Notes: a model not told the origin generated them from the letters alone. A DNA stretch of 13,916 nt from an uncultured Ruminococcus sp. (GCA_900543105.1 UQQA01000061.1:1-13916), one strand, 5' to 3'. Counted from the stretch's first letter, positions 1 through 7,067 are shown. Program-made: numbers and translations.

Positions 1-3
1 CCC

Positions 4-32
4 TTGAAAAAAGCCGCACAGTGTGCTATAAT
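4..32 (+). promoter_or_regulatory. Sigma-A promoter of the VanY-type carboxypeptidase gene
   Basis: A -35 TTGAAA (4-9) and a perfect -10 TATAAT (27-32) are separated by 17 bp. TG at 24-25 also gives an extended -10. Transcription should start near 38-40, leaving a leader of about 30 nt before the preferred ATG at 71. Confidence 0.85.
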
Positions 33-70
33 TTCGATAGCAAATGAATATTATGGAAAGGAATAAAAAA

Positions 71-997
71 ATGGCACAGCAGAAAAAACGCAGGAAGAAA
101 AAAATCAGCAAACAGGCTCTTATCCTGCGGTGGATAATGATAATAATACTCATTCTTCTCGTCTGGTTCGCAGTGAAAAAGATAGCTTCGGCTTTCAAAA
201 AGGTCGATGATACCGCATCGGTGACTTCCTCGGTCACATCGGCAAGCACTTCGCAGACAAGCGGCGAGACAGACGGAACAACAGACAGCATTGCAGATGA
301 TACGAACGGGATCGTTATAGGTGCAGGTGATGATATGACGGAAACAACGGCAGAGCAGGAAAACATCGATAATGCGTGGGCAATGTTCCTCGTGAACAAC
401 CAGAATCCGCTCCCCGACGATTACGATAAGCGCATCAAAGTTAAAAAAGTCTATTCAAACGGCGAGCGTGATTTTGATTTTGACGAACGTGCCGCTGATT
501 ACCTTATAAATATGTTCGCGGCGGCGAAAAAGGATGGCATAAATCTCACCGTAAATTCGTCCTACCGCACTATTGAGTACCAGCAGTTCAACTTCGACAG
601 AAGCGTACAACAGCGCGTCAATAACGGTATGAGCTACGACGAAGCAGTCCTCGATACTGAAAAAGAGGTCGCATATCCGGGAAAAAGCGAGCATAACGCA
701 GGACTTTCCGCGGATATTTTCTCCGATGAGTATGTAAGCTTCGACGATGACGGCTTCAAGAATACAAAAGCGTATGCGTGGCTTATGGAAAATGCCGCAG
801 ACTATGGCTTTATCCTGCGTTATCCCGAGGGAAAGGAAGACGAAACGGGCATAATCTATGAACCGTGGCATTACCGCTTTGTCGGTGTTTACTATGCGCA
901 TAAGGTTAGCGAAAGCGGACTTTGCCTTGAAGAATATTTTAAGGCAAACGGCTGGCTTGATGAAAACGGCACGGCAATTAAAATGACAGTTGAATAA
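71..997 (+). CDS. Membrane-anchored D-alanyl-D-alanine carboxypeptidase, VanY/M15B family
   Basis: Predicted zinc D,D-carboxypeptidase that trims the terminal D-Ala of peptidoglycan stem peptides outside the membrane. I chose the ATG at 71 because GGAAAGGA (55-62) sits 8 nt before it; ATGs at 44 and 53 would lack a ribosome site. The 308-residue product has a very basic N-terminus, one membrane anchor (about 15-36), a Ser/Thr/Asp-rich spacer (about 45-95), and a peptidase domain from about 100. The family motifs are clear: SSYRT, then SEHNAGLSADI with zinc ligands His208 and Asp215, and EPWHYRFVG with catalytic Glu264 and zinc ligand His267. The gene is monocistronic. No vanS/R/H/A/X-type genes are nearby, so a housekeeping wall-remodelling role is more likely than glycopeptide resistance. 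L,D- or D,D-dipeptidase activity within M15 cannot be excluded. Confidence 0.9.
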   Translation: MAQQKKRRKKKISKQALILRWIMIIILILLVWFAVKKIASAFKKVDDTASVTSSVTSASTSQTSGETDGTTDSIADDTNGIVIGAGDDMTETTAEQENIDNAWAMFLVNNQNPLPDDYDKRIKVKKVYSNGERDFDFDERAADYLINMFAAAKKDGINLTVNSSYRTIEYQQFNFDRSVQQRVNNGMSYDEAVLDTEKEVAYPGKSEHNAGLSADIFSDEYVSFDDDGFKNTKAYAWLMENAADYGFILRYPEGKEDETGIIYEPWHYRFVGVYYAHKVSESGLCLEEYFKANGWLDENGTAIKMTVE

Positions 998-1004
998 TAT
1001 ACAA

Positions 1005-1085
1005 AGCTCCGCGAAGCAAAATAAAGTTTAGGTCCACCCTTTGAAAAGCGTGGACCTAAACTTTATGTGCTTCGCGGTGGGAGCT
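1005..1085. terminator. Large nested inverted repeat, probable bidirectional terminator
   Basis: An inner perfect 17-bp stem (1021-1037 with 1050-1066, 12-nt loop) is extended, after a small internal loop, by a 9-bp stem CCGCGAAGC/GCTTCGCGG (1009-1017 with 1069-1077) and an outer AGCT/AGCT pair. It lies 8 bp from each of two convergent genes, the VanY-type gene (+) and the HD-GYP gene (-). The inner stem is followed by TTTT on the minus strand. On the plus strand a U-rich run follows the outer stem from 1086. Dual use as terminator is inferred from structure and position. Confidence 0.75.
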
Positions 1086-1093
1086 GTTGTTTG

Positions 1094-2467
1094 TTACTTA
1101 TTCTCTTCATCCGCAAGTTCCGTAGCTGCGGCTTCGATCTGCGGACGCATTTTCAGAAATACATCGGTCAGTATCGGGTCAAAGTGTGTTCCCGATGATC
1201 CTGCGATTATCCCGAATGCTTTATCAAATGAGAATGCCTCTTTATAGCATCGCTTTGAAACGAGTGCGTCAAAGACATCGGCGATCGCCATTATTCTTGC
1301 GCAGAGAGGTATCTCCTCGCCGCAAAGTCCTTTCGGATAGCCGCTTCCGTCCCATTTTTCATGGTGACATTCTGCGACCTGCGCCGCCATATCAACGTAA
1401 TCCTTATTTTCAATATCGCTCATAACGCTGCGGATAATGCGTCCACCCTCGGAGGCGTGGTCTTTCATTATATCGAATTCCTCGGGTGTCAGCTTGCCCT
1501 GCTTTCGCAGGATAAGGTCGGAGATGCTTATTTTTCCGATATCATGCATAGGTGCGGCACGGACGAGAAGCTCAATATATTCATCGGTGAGAATATCGGT
1601 GTAATAACCCATTTGACGTGTATTTTTGGCAAGCATTTCGACATAGCGGCTCGTTCTTATGATGTGTCCGCCCGTTTCCCCGTCACGGCTTTCGATAAGG
1701 TTTGCAAGTCCGCTGATAGTGCTTGACTGTATCTTGATTATGCGCTCGTTATGCTCAATAAGCTCACGGTTCTTTGCATCAAGCTCTTCTTCAAGCTTAT
1801 CCTTGTATTTTTCAAGCTGAGAAGCAAGCGAAACACATATAAAAATGCATATTATGACTGCCGTTGTGATAGTGATTATGCATACGGATTTTATGATATT
1901 CGATACATAAACAAGGCGGTGCATCTCTTCATAAGCATCGGTCATTTCGCTCTCGGCGAGTGCTTTTATATCCTTAGTGCTCTGCTCGATCGATATGACG
2001 TTGCTTTTCAGGTCATTGTTTATATAGTATATCGCTGTGTTAGACTGACCGTTATCGTATATCCGCTGCGTGATCTCGGCGGTGCTGAAATAACTCTGAA
2101 TGTCGGAATAAAGCTTGTGGTAAAGCTGCTCACGGGTGCCGCTGTTCATTTTGTCCGAAAGCCCGGACATTATATCCTGCACCTCGGACCTGCGGCTTTC
2201 AAGCTCCTGCAATCTTTCAAGGTTTGAAGCGTCATCGCTTCCCGGCAGTACCATTTCGATGAGAATATTATGGTAGGAGAGCATTCTGCTGATAACAGTG
2301 TCAATTTTCAGACAGTTGTCAACATAGTCACTCAGCATTTCTTCGTAGCTATCATTCATTTTGGAGATACGATGCTGCATTATACCGATCCCGCCAACGC
2401 CGATGATGCCTGTAATAAGTACAAGAATGAATATCTTGAACGCTGTTCCTCTGCTGTGAAATGTCAA
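1094..2467 (-). CDS. Membrane-bound HD-GYP domain protein, probable cyclic-di-GMP phosphodiesterase
   Basis: 457 residues. TM1 (about 10-30) and TM2 (about 191-215) flank a mostly helical extracellular region (31-190) that resembles a four-helix-bundle sensor. A coiled-coil linker (216-250) leads to a complete cytoplasmic HD-GYP domain. Visible metal and signature residues are Glu264 and His268, His308-Asp309 with Lys312 (HDIGK), His337, HHE at 368-370 followed by DGSGYP at 373-378, Asp397, and GTHFDP at 426-431. Family knowledge points to hydrolysis of c-di-GMP; some members act on cGAMP. The start is TTG: an in-frame TAA lies 15 nt upstream, the next Met (30) is inside TM1, and GGGAG (2475-2479) is 7 nt upstream. 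Last gene of a three-gene operon, 34 nt after the lipoprotein gene. No GGDEF or receiver domain is fused, so input probably comes through the extracellular region. Confidence 0.9.
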   Translation of the reverse strand: MTFHSRGTAFKIFILVLITGIIGVGGIGIMQHRISKMNDSYEEMLSDYVDNCLKIDTVISRMLSYHNILIEMVLPGSDDASNLERLQELESRRSEVQDIMSGLSDKMNSGTREQLYHKLYSDIQSYFSTAEITQRIYDNGQSNTAIYYINNDLKSNVISIEQSTKDIKALAESEMTDAYEEMHRLVYVSNIIKSVCIITITTAVIICIFICVSLASQLEKYKDKLEEELDAKNRELIEHNERIIKIQSSTISGLANLIESRDGETGGHIIRTSRYVEMLAKNTRQMGYYTDILTDEYIELLVRAAPMHDIGKISISDLILRKQGKLTPEEFDIMKDHASEGGRIIRSVMSDIENKDYVDMAAQVAECHHEKWDGSGYPKGLCGEEIPLCARIMAIADVFDALVSKRCYKEAFSFDKAFGIIAGSSGTHFDPILTDVFLKMRPQIEAAATELADEENK

Positions 2468-2501
2468 ATGCTCACTCCCTTATCCTGTGTGCTCTGAAAA
2501 A

Positions 2502-3731
2502 TTATTCCTTTGCGGTTATTCCCTCGACCATTGTGTCAAGAAGCTCCTGAAGGTCACAGCTGTCGGGGTTTTGGCTCGCAATAGTCGATCCGAAAATATA
2601 GGACGGATCCCAGAATTTGCTGCCCACATACTGTGTATAGGAGTATTTCGACTGATCGCTCAAAGCTTTTACTGCAGGGGAGGATCTGACGATATCGGTA
2701 TCGGCTGCCTTGACATTGGCAGGACATTCACCCTTGAGCCTGAAAAATTCAAGCTGTTTTTCCTCGCTTGTCAGTTCCTCCGCAAGCTTCATTGCCCACT
2801 CGGCGTTTTCGGAGTAAGCATTTATGCCGATAAGCTTGTAGCCGGCAAAGCTTGCCATTTGCAGCTTTTTGCCTGCGGCGGTGTATGTCGGCAGCTTTGC
2901 GGCTGCGTAGCCGTCACCGTAAGCAGCAGAGAGCTTTTCTGCGTTCCATGCGCCGCTCACGCCTGCGATAACTTCGCCGTTGGCCGCGCCCTCAGTAAGC
3001 TTGTCACTGTTAAGGCTCGCAAAACCCGAGCTGCCTGCGATCTTAAGCATCGCCTGCGCAACATCTGAGCCTGTTATCGGCGTTTCGGTCGAGTTCCAGT
3101 TGCAGTGGTTGGTAACTCCGTCCGGGTCAAGTCCAACGTCCAGACCTGCACTCTTGAAAAATGAATAGATATACCAGCCACTGCCGAAATCCATTGCGAA
3201 AAGCTTATTGTTCTTTTCACATATATCAAGTATCGTGTCAAGGTCGCCTATATCCTCTTCGCTGAAATAATCACTGTTGTAGTAAAGGAAATAGCAGTTG
3301 CCCGCAACGAACGGATAAGCATAGTATTTCCCGTCACGTTCGGACGAGAGTGCAGCGCCCGAACCGGCACCGCCGCAGTATTCGTCTATATATCCGGCTT
3401 CGGACGAAATATCCCGGAGTGCTCCGCAGCCGATAAGCTCGTCAAGCTGATCGTCGGCAAAAACGAAAAGGTCAGCCGCATTTTCGGGCGATGCCATGAC
3501 CGTTTCCTTGCAGGTCTCTTCTTTTTCTTCGCTTACGGTAATGACAAAGTTGACCTGATCCGAGTATTTCTGTGCAAACTCCTGAGCTGCGTTTTCAAAA
3601 AAATCGCAGTATTCGCTCGTTGCCCAGACAGAAAGCTTTACATCGGGCAGCTTTTTTGCACAGCCGCCGAATGATGTCATTGCGATAAGTGCCGCACAGA
3701 CGGCGGAGGTACACTTTAATATTTTTTTCAT
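2502..3731 (-). CDS. Extracellular solute-binding lipoprotein, family 1 (orphan ABC-type SBP)
   Basis: About 409 residues of MalE-like bacterial extracellular solute-binding protein type. The MKKILKC start leads a lipoprotein signal peptide with Cys24 (FGGC) as the lipidation site. Typical SBP segments follow: VKLSVWA, DLFVFADDQLDELIGCGALRDI, a KYYAYPFVAGNCYFLYYN core and GVSGAWNAEKL. ATG at 3731 is preferred: GGTGA lies 5 nt upstream, and AAAGG is 12 nt away. A GTG at 3740 is possible but sits only 3 nt from AAAGG. The fold suggests oligosaccharide binding, but the ligand cannot be read from the sequence. No ABC permease or ATPase gene is in the window, and the neighbours 26-36 nt upstream and 34 nt downstream encode a (p)ppGpp synthetase and an HD-GYP enzyme. 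A sensory rather than transport role is therefore plausible (inference). Confidence 0.88.
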   Translation of the reverse strand: MKKILKCTSAVCAALIAMTSFGGCAKKLPDVKLSVWATSEYCDFFENAAQEFAQKYSDQVNFVITVSEEKEETCKETVMASPENAADLFVFADDQLDELIGCGALRDISSEAGYIDEYCGGAGSGAALSSERDGKYYAYPFVAGNCYFLYYNSDYFSEEDIGDLDTILDICEKNNKLFAMDFGSGWYIYSFFKSAGLDVGLDPDGVTNHCNWNSTETPITGSDVAQAMLKIAGSSGFASLNSDKLTEGAANGEVIAGVSGAWNAEKLSAAYGDGYAAAKLPTYTAAGKKLQMASFAGYKLIGINAYSENAEWAMKLAEELTSEEKQLEFFRLKGECPANVKAADTDIVRSSPAVKALSDQSKYSYTQYVGSKFWDPSYIFGSTIASQNPDSCDLQELLDTMVEGITAKE

Positions 3732-3766
3732 ATCTGTCACCGACCTTTCGTAAATGCTCTGTCAGT

Positions 3767-4447
3767 TTATTTTTCTTCGGCAAAAGCACTGTTCCTTATG
3801 TTCTGCATACGGACATCAAGACGGGCGATATCCTCTGCACATTCCCGAAGCTCCTTTGAGATCTCTTCCGCATTCGCACCGAGATGCTTTTTATATTTTA
3901 CCTTGTGTTCAAGGCTTGCCCAGAAGTCCATTGCGATCGTGCGGAACTGGACCTCGACAAGCATATGCTTTGTTTCGTTGAAAAGAAATATTGGTATATC
4001 GAGTATGAGATGCAGACTGCGGTAGCCGCTTGGCTTGGGGTTGGTTATGTAGTCCTTGCGTTCGACTACGATAACATCGTCCTGACTGCCGAGCTTGTCC
4101 GCAAGCATATAGATATCATCGGGGAACGAGCAGATAACACGTATCCCTGCAACATCGTGAACATATTTTTCGATGTTTTCTATTGTAACGGCGTGACCCA
4201 TGCGCCTGAGCTTTTCAACGATGCTGTCGGGTCGCTTTATGCGGCACTGTATCGACTCGAACGGATTCCGCTCACCGTCTATTGAAAGATCGATATTGAG
4301 GACTTCAAGCTTGGTTTTTATCTCGAGCATCGCACAGCGGTACTGATTCATAAGCTTAAAATAAGGTTCAGCCATTTCCATAAGTATCGGTGCGTTATCC
4401 GAGTTGATAAGGTTGCCGAGCTTATTTACATCATTCTGTATTTCCAT
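3767..4447 (-). CDS. relQ: Small alarmone synthetase, GTP pyrophosphokinase of RelQ/YjbM type
   Basis: 226 residues, the size of RelQ-type single-domain synthetases, with no hydrolase, TGS or ACT domain. It transfers pyrophosphate from ATP to GDP/GTP to make (p)ppGpp. Synthetase motifs are in order: RIKRPDSIVEKL (69-80), HDVAGIRVICSFPDDI (97-112) with Asp98, DYITNPKPSGYRSLHL (132-147), and VEVQFRTIAMDFWASLEHK (164-182) with Glu165. A charged helical C-terminus (190-226) matches the tetramer-forming helices of the family. The ATG is preceded by GGGAG 10 nt upstream. First gene of the minus-strand operon, with a near-consensus promoter about 70 nt upstream. RelQ is usually not operonic with an SBP or HD-GYP gene, which makes this arrangement unusual. 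Family assignment is firm from resemblance to B. subtilis YjbM; the exact product mix (pppGpp, ppGpp, pGpp) is unknown. Confidence 0.92.
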   Translation of the reverse strand: MEIQNDVNKLGNLINSDNAPILMEMAEPYFKLMNQYRCAMLEIKTKLEVLNIDLSIDGERNPFESIQCRIKRPDSIVEKLRRMGHAVTIENIEKYVHDVAGIRVICSFPDDIYMLADKLGSQDDVIVVERKDYITNPKPSGYRSLHLILDIPIFLFNETKHMLVEVQFRTIAMDFWASLEHKVKYKKHLGANAEEISKELRECAEDIARLDVRMQNIRNSAFAEEK

Positions 4448-4520
4448 AAAAGGTTATCTCCCAAACAATATATTGTCAAGGAAAAAAGCAAGTTTTTCCG
4501 ATAGTTTCTTCTAATTTATT

Positions 4521-4549
4521 ATTGTATCATAATTTCAGTCTTATGTCAA
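4521..4549 (-). promoter_or_regulatory. Sigma-A promoter of the relQ-SBP-HD-GYP operon
   Basis: On the minus strand, TTGACA (4549-4544) and TACAAT (4526-4521) are 17 bp apart, with an extended -10 TGA just before TACAAT. Transcription should start near 4514, giving a leader of about 67 nt. That leader contains a 7-bp GGAAAAA/TTTTTCC hairpin at 4480-4499, of uncertain meaning. Confidence 0.82.
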
Positions 4550-4746
4550 CAAAAACACAAATTTCTTTGCCATAATATTACGGGAATCTGTACAAAAGAA
4601 CGAAAATAACAGCTTAAACGATATAGTTTCAGAAAGTTTTTCGGAAGGAAAAATAACGTTAAAATATTGGAAATAATGAAAGTGTTTTTTATTCCAAAGC
4701 TTAATTTTCGCACCGCAAAAAGGCTTAGTTTTATGCAATATATCAA
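4550..4746. other. AT-rich intergenic stretch between divergent promoters, no gene seen
   Basis: About 200 bp lie between the relQ operon promoter (-) and the acetyltransferase promoter (+). Short reading frames exist, but none has a ribosome site or a recognisable product. I see no RNA-gene fold and no convincing operator. One short TTTTTC/GGAAAAA hairpin occurs near 4638-4653. Confidence 0.5.
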
Positions 4747-4775
4747 TTGAAAATCGATTTCATTTCGATTATAAT
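4747..4775 (+). promoter_or_regulatory. Sigma-A promoter of the acetyltransferase-MATE pair
   Basis: TTGAAA (4747-4752) and a perfect TATAAT (4770-4775) have a 17-bp spacer. Transcription should start near 4782, giving a leader of about 65 nt that contains the AAGGAG site and the hairpin described separately. Confidence 0.85.
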
Positions 4776-4808
4776 TAAGACTGCATTTTTTGAGAAAGAA
4801 TTGATGAA

Positions 4809-4847
4809 AAGGAGAACGTTTTCCGCTGCGGAAAAACGTGTTTTACT
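4809..4847 (+). promoter_or_regulatory. Ribosome site separated from the start codon by a hairpin
   Basis: A strong AAGGAG (4809-4814) lies 33 nt before the acetyltransferase ATG, too far for normal initiation. The gap holds an inverted repeat: ACGTTTTCCG (4816-4825), loop CTG, CGGAAAAACGT (4829-4839), with one bulged A. If this folds, the unpaired distance from AAGGAG to ATG falls to about 9 nt, the normal spacing. No other ribosome site is nearer. The bridging role is inferred by analogy with structured initiation regions such as phage T4 gene 38. Confidence 0.55.
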
Positions 4848-5486
4848 ATGGATAATATCACAAGAAGACAAAACGAAATGGCATATATCGCAGATGAGGC
4901 CTGTCGAGCGCAGGGAATGGAAAATAAAAAGCGTCTTTACGAATTTAATCACGCAAAACCGTGGGAAACGGAGAATATGGCACGGCTAATCGATTCGATT
5001 CTGGGTTCGCACGGAAAAAATACGGCTATTCTTCCGCCTTTTCAGTGCGATTATGGAAAAAATATTGAAGTAGGGGACAATTTCTTCGCAAATTATAACC
5101 TTACTGTTCTCGATGTTGCAAAGGTAACTATCGGGGATAATGTTATGATCGCTCCGAATGTTGCGATATACACAGCAGGTCACCCCGTTCACTATGAAGC
5201 ACGGAACACGATGTATGAATACGGCATCTCCGTTACTATCGGCGATAACTGCTGGATAGGCGGAAATACTGTTATCTGCCCCGGCGTAAAGGTCGGAAAC
5301 GGCGTTGTTATCGGCGCAGGCAGCGTTGTCACAAAGGATATCCCCGACAACGTTATCGCCGCAGGAAATCCCTGCCGTGTTATCCGCCCGATAACCGACG
5401 ATGACAAGCAGTATTATTTCAAGAACAGAAAATTCGATGATGAAGCAATGAAGGCAGTGAATGAATATGGCAAGAACAAAAAGTGA
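4848..5486 (+). CDS. Sugar O-acetyltransferase, LacA/Maa/NodL left-handed beta-helix family
   Basis: 212 residues. Transfers acetyl from acetyl-CoA to a sugar hydroxyl (maltose, galactoside or related) in the cytoplasm. The N-terminal helical part (AYIADEACRAQG, then KKRLYEFN) matches the family start, which supports the ATG at 4848. Hexapeptide coils run from about 70 to 175: IEVGDNFFANYNLTVLD with Asn84, VTIGDNVMIAPNVAIYTAGHP with His112 in the place of the catalytic histidine, ISVTIGDNCWIGGN with Trp126, and VKVGNGVVIGAGSVVTKDIP. The C-terminal NPCRVIRPI motif is typical. The acceptor cannot be deduced; these enzymes are promiscuous. Its last 26 bp overlap the MATE gene in another frame, so the two are probably translated together. 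Initiation appears to rely on a hairpin between ribosome site and ATG. Confidence 0.92.
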   Translation: MDNITRRQNEMAYIADEACRAQGMENKKRLYEFNHAKPWETENMARLIDSILGSHGKNTAILPPFQCDYGKNIEVGDNFFANYNLTVLDVAKVTIGDNVMIAPNVAIYTAGHPVHYEARNTMYEYGISVTIGDNCWIGGNTVICPGVKVGNGVVIGAGSVVTKDIPDNVIAAGNPCRVIRPITDDDKQYYFKNRKFDDEAMKAVNEYGKNKK

Positions 5487-6819
5487 GTTTACCAATAAGC
5501 TTATAAGGCTGGTTATTCCGATAACCCTCCAGCAGATAATGCTTGCGCTCGTGAGTATCACGGACGCTGTAATGCTCGGCGTTCTCAATCAGGACTCTCT
5601 CTCTGCGGTTTCACTCGCAGGTCAGGTAACGTTCGTTTTCAACCTCTTTGTTTATGCTATCGGCGCAGGCGTTTCTATCTTTGCGGCGCAGTATTGGGGC
5701 ATCGATGACAAAGTTTCGGTAGAAAAGATCCTCGGCATCGGAATGAAGCTTTCGGTGATAGTTTCACTGCCGTTCACATTTATATCGCTGTTTTTCCCGA
5801 GTGTGTTCATGCACTGCTTCGCCTCGGACGAAACGCTTATTGCCTACGGTGCGGAGTACCTGCGGTATGTTGCGCTCTCGTTCCTGCTGACGAGCATTTC
5901 ACAGATATATCTGAGTGTTATGAAGAATTGCGGATTTGCCGCAAAAAGCTCGATAATCAGCTCCGCATCGGTCATCGCAAATATCATCTTTAATGCGCTT
6001 CTCATCTTCGGACTTTGCGGATTTCCGAAAATGGGCATCGCAGGTGCGGCTGTCGCAACGGTCATTTCAAAGGTAGTAGAGCTTGTGTGGACATTGATAG
6101 TAATGTTCCGAAGCTGCGCGATAAAAATTCGCTTCAAGTATATTTTCCACAGCGATGAAACGCTTCGTCATGACTATTATAAATACACTCTCCCGATACT
6201 CGGAAACCAGCTTGCGTGGGGACTCGGCTTCACAATGTACACCGTTATCCTCGGCCACATGGGCAGCGATGCGGCAGCTGCAAATTCCATTGCAAATATC
6301 GTCAAGAACCTTGTTATCTGCGCCTGCACGGGCGTTGCAACGGCAAGCGGAGTTATCGTCGGCGCAGAACTCGGACAGGGCAAGCTTGATACGGCGAAGG
6401 AGTACGGCTCAAAGCTTTGCAGGATATCGCTTGTCAGCGGCATAGCTTCGGGTGCGGTTATCTTATGCGTAATACCGTTTGTTCACCTCTTCGGCAGTCT
6501 TACCGACACGGCGAGAGAATATCTGAGGGTAATGCTTGTTGTCTGCTCGTATTATGTTATAGGAAAAGCGATGAATATGACCGTGATCTCGGGTATATTC
6601 GCAGCAGGCGGAGATTCAAAATTCGGCTTTAAGTGCGACTCGATAACAATGTGGTGCGTGACCGTCCCGATAGGACTTATCGCAGCATTCGTGCTGAAGC
6701 TGCCCGTTCTCGCAGTTTATATCGTAATAAACATAGACGAGATAATCAAGCTCCCTGCGGTTTATAAGCACTACAAGAAGTACGTTTGGCTGAAAAAGCT
6801 CACAAGAGAGGGAATTTAA
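5461..6819 (+). CDS. MATE family multidrug/Na+ antiporter
   Basis: 452 residues with about 12 hydrophobic segments in two homologous halves (roughly 10-225 and 235-440), the size and layout of MATE exporters. Typical segments are IPITLQQIMLALVSITDAVMLG at the N-terminus, the GAGVSIFAAQYWG loop, GFPKMGIAGAAVATVISK closing the first half, and ASGVIVGAELGQGK early in the second. These proteins expel cationic drugs or metabolites using Na+ or H+ gradients; the substrate here is unknown. ATG at 5461 is chosen because AAGG (5451-5454) sits 6 nt upstream; ATG 5467 is an alternative. The 26-bp overlap with the acetyltransferase gene implies one transcript and coupled translation. The TAA stop (6817-6819) lies inside the left end of the palindromic element that follows. 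Confidence 0.93.
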   Translation: MNMARTKSEFTNKLIRLVIPITLQQIMLALVSITDAVMLGVLNQDSLSAVSLAGQVTFVFNLFVYAIGAGVSIFAAQYWGIDDKVSVEKILGIGMKLSVIVSLPFTFISLFFPSVFMHCFASDETLIAYGAEYLRYVALSFLLTSISQIYLSVMKNCGFAAKSSIISSASVIANIIFNALLIFGLCGFPKMGIAGAAVATVISKVVELVWTLIVMFRSCAIKIRFKYIFHSDETLRHDYYKYTLPILGNQLAWGLGFTMYTVILGHMGSDAAAANSIANIVKNLVICACTGVATASGVIVGAELGQGKLDTAKEYGSKLCRISLVSGIASGAVILCVIPFVHLFGSLTDTAREYLRVMLVVCSYYVIGKAMNMTVISGIFAAGGDSKFGFKCDSITMWCVTVPIGLIAAFVLKLPVLAVYIVINIDEIIKLPAVYKHYKKYVWLKKLTREGI

Positions 6820-7060
6820 TGCGTAATGCGTAATTCGTAATGCGTAATTGTTTTGTTCCGAAAATTTACTGCGAGAACCGAATTTTGTAGGGGCGGATTT
6901 TGTCCCGCATCACAACATAATGTGCTTAATAAACGAATGGCTCTGTTTTTAACGGTTTTATCCGCTAAAAACAGAGCCATTTTCTTTAAAAATGTTCGTC
7001 AATTCTTCTATAAAATTCGGTGAAAATGTGCGAAGTAAATAATTACGCATTACGCATTAA
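6816..7060. mobile_element. MITE-like palindromic element with 20-bp terminal inverted repeats
   Basis: The ends are perfect inverted copies of TTAATGCGTAATGCGTAATT (6816-6835) and its complement (7041-7060). The symmetry continues inward: ATTTACTGCG (6864-6873) mirrors 7031-7040 with a mismatch, and CCGAATTTTGTAG (6878-6890) mirrors CTATAAAATTCGG (7008-7020) with one mismatch. A strong hairpin lies near the centre (6936-6981). The left end carries a further, slightly altered copy of the GCGTAATKCGTAATT unit (6831-6849). No ORF or transposase is present, and I see no clear target-site duplication. Related GCGTAATGCGTAATT repeats occur between genes in many bacteria. A non-autonomous element or a spread terminator repeat are both possible. 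Confidence 0.65.
6936..6981. terminator. Strong bidirectional terminator hairpin between the MATE gene and ptsH
   Basis: Two 20-nt arms (6936-6955 and 6962-6981) pair with one mismatch around a TTTTAT loop. The plus-strand hairpin ends in CCATTTTCTTT, and the minus strand gives a matching CATTCGTTT. It is the only terminator between the convergent MATE (+) and ptsH (-) genes and forms the core of the palindromic element. Confidence 0.8.
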
Positions 7061-7067
7061 GCATTGA

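Noticed and set aside
71..997. Glycopeptide-resistance VanY
   Set aside because: The fold fits, but no vanR/S, vanH, ligase or vanX genes are nearby; M15B carboxypeptidases are common in sensitive Clostridia.
2487..3068. Plus-strand reading frame of 193 codons
   Set aside because: It lies opposite the solute-binding protein gene, has no recognisable domain, and its cysteine-rich product is typical of antisense translation.
4462..4479. Second TTGACA followed by the palindrome CAATATATTG just before relQ
   Set aside because: No -10 element at the right distance ahead of the gene; transcription would begin at about the start codon. The upstream TTGACA/TACAAT pair is far better.
4480..4499. GGAAAAA/TTTTTCC hairpin in the relQ leader
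   Set aside because: Seven mostly A-U pairs without a U-run; too weak to call a terminator or riboswitch.
4804..4989. Possible small leader peptide (MKRRTFSAAEKR...) overlapping the acetyltransferase start
   Set aside because: It has no ribosome site of its own and runs far into the acetyltransferase in another frame; the AAGGAG lies after its ATG.
6821..6850. GCGTAAT repeats as a CRISPR or tandem array
   Set aside because: Only a few degenerate 9-15 bp units without spacers; they form the end of the palindromic element.
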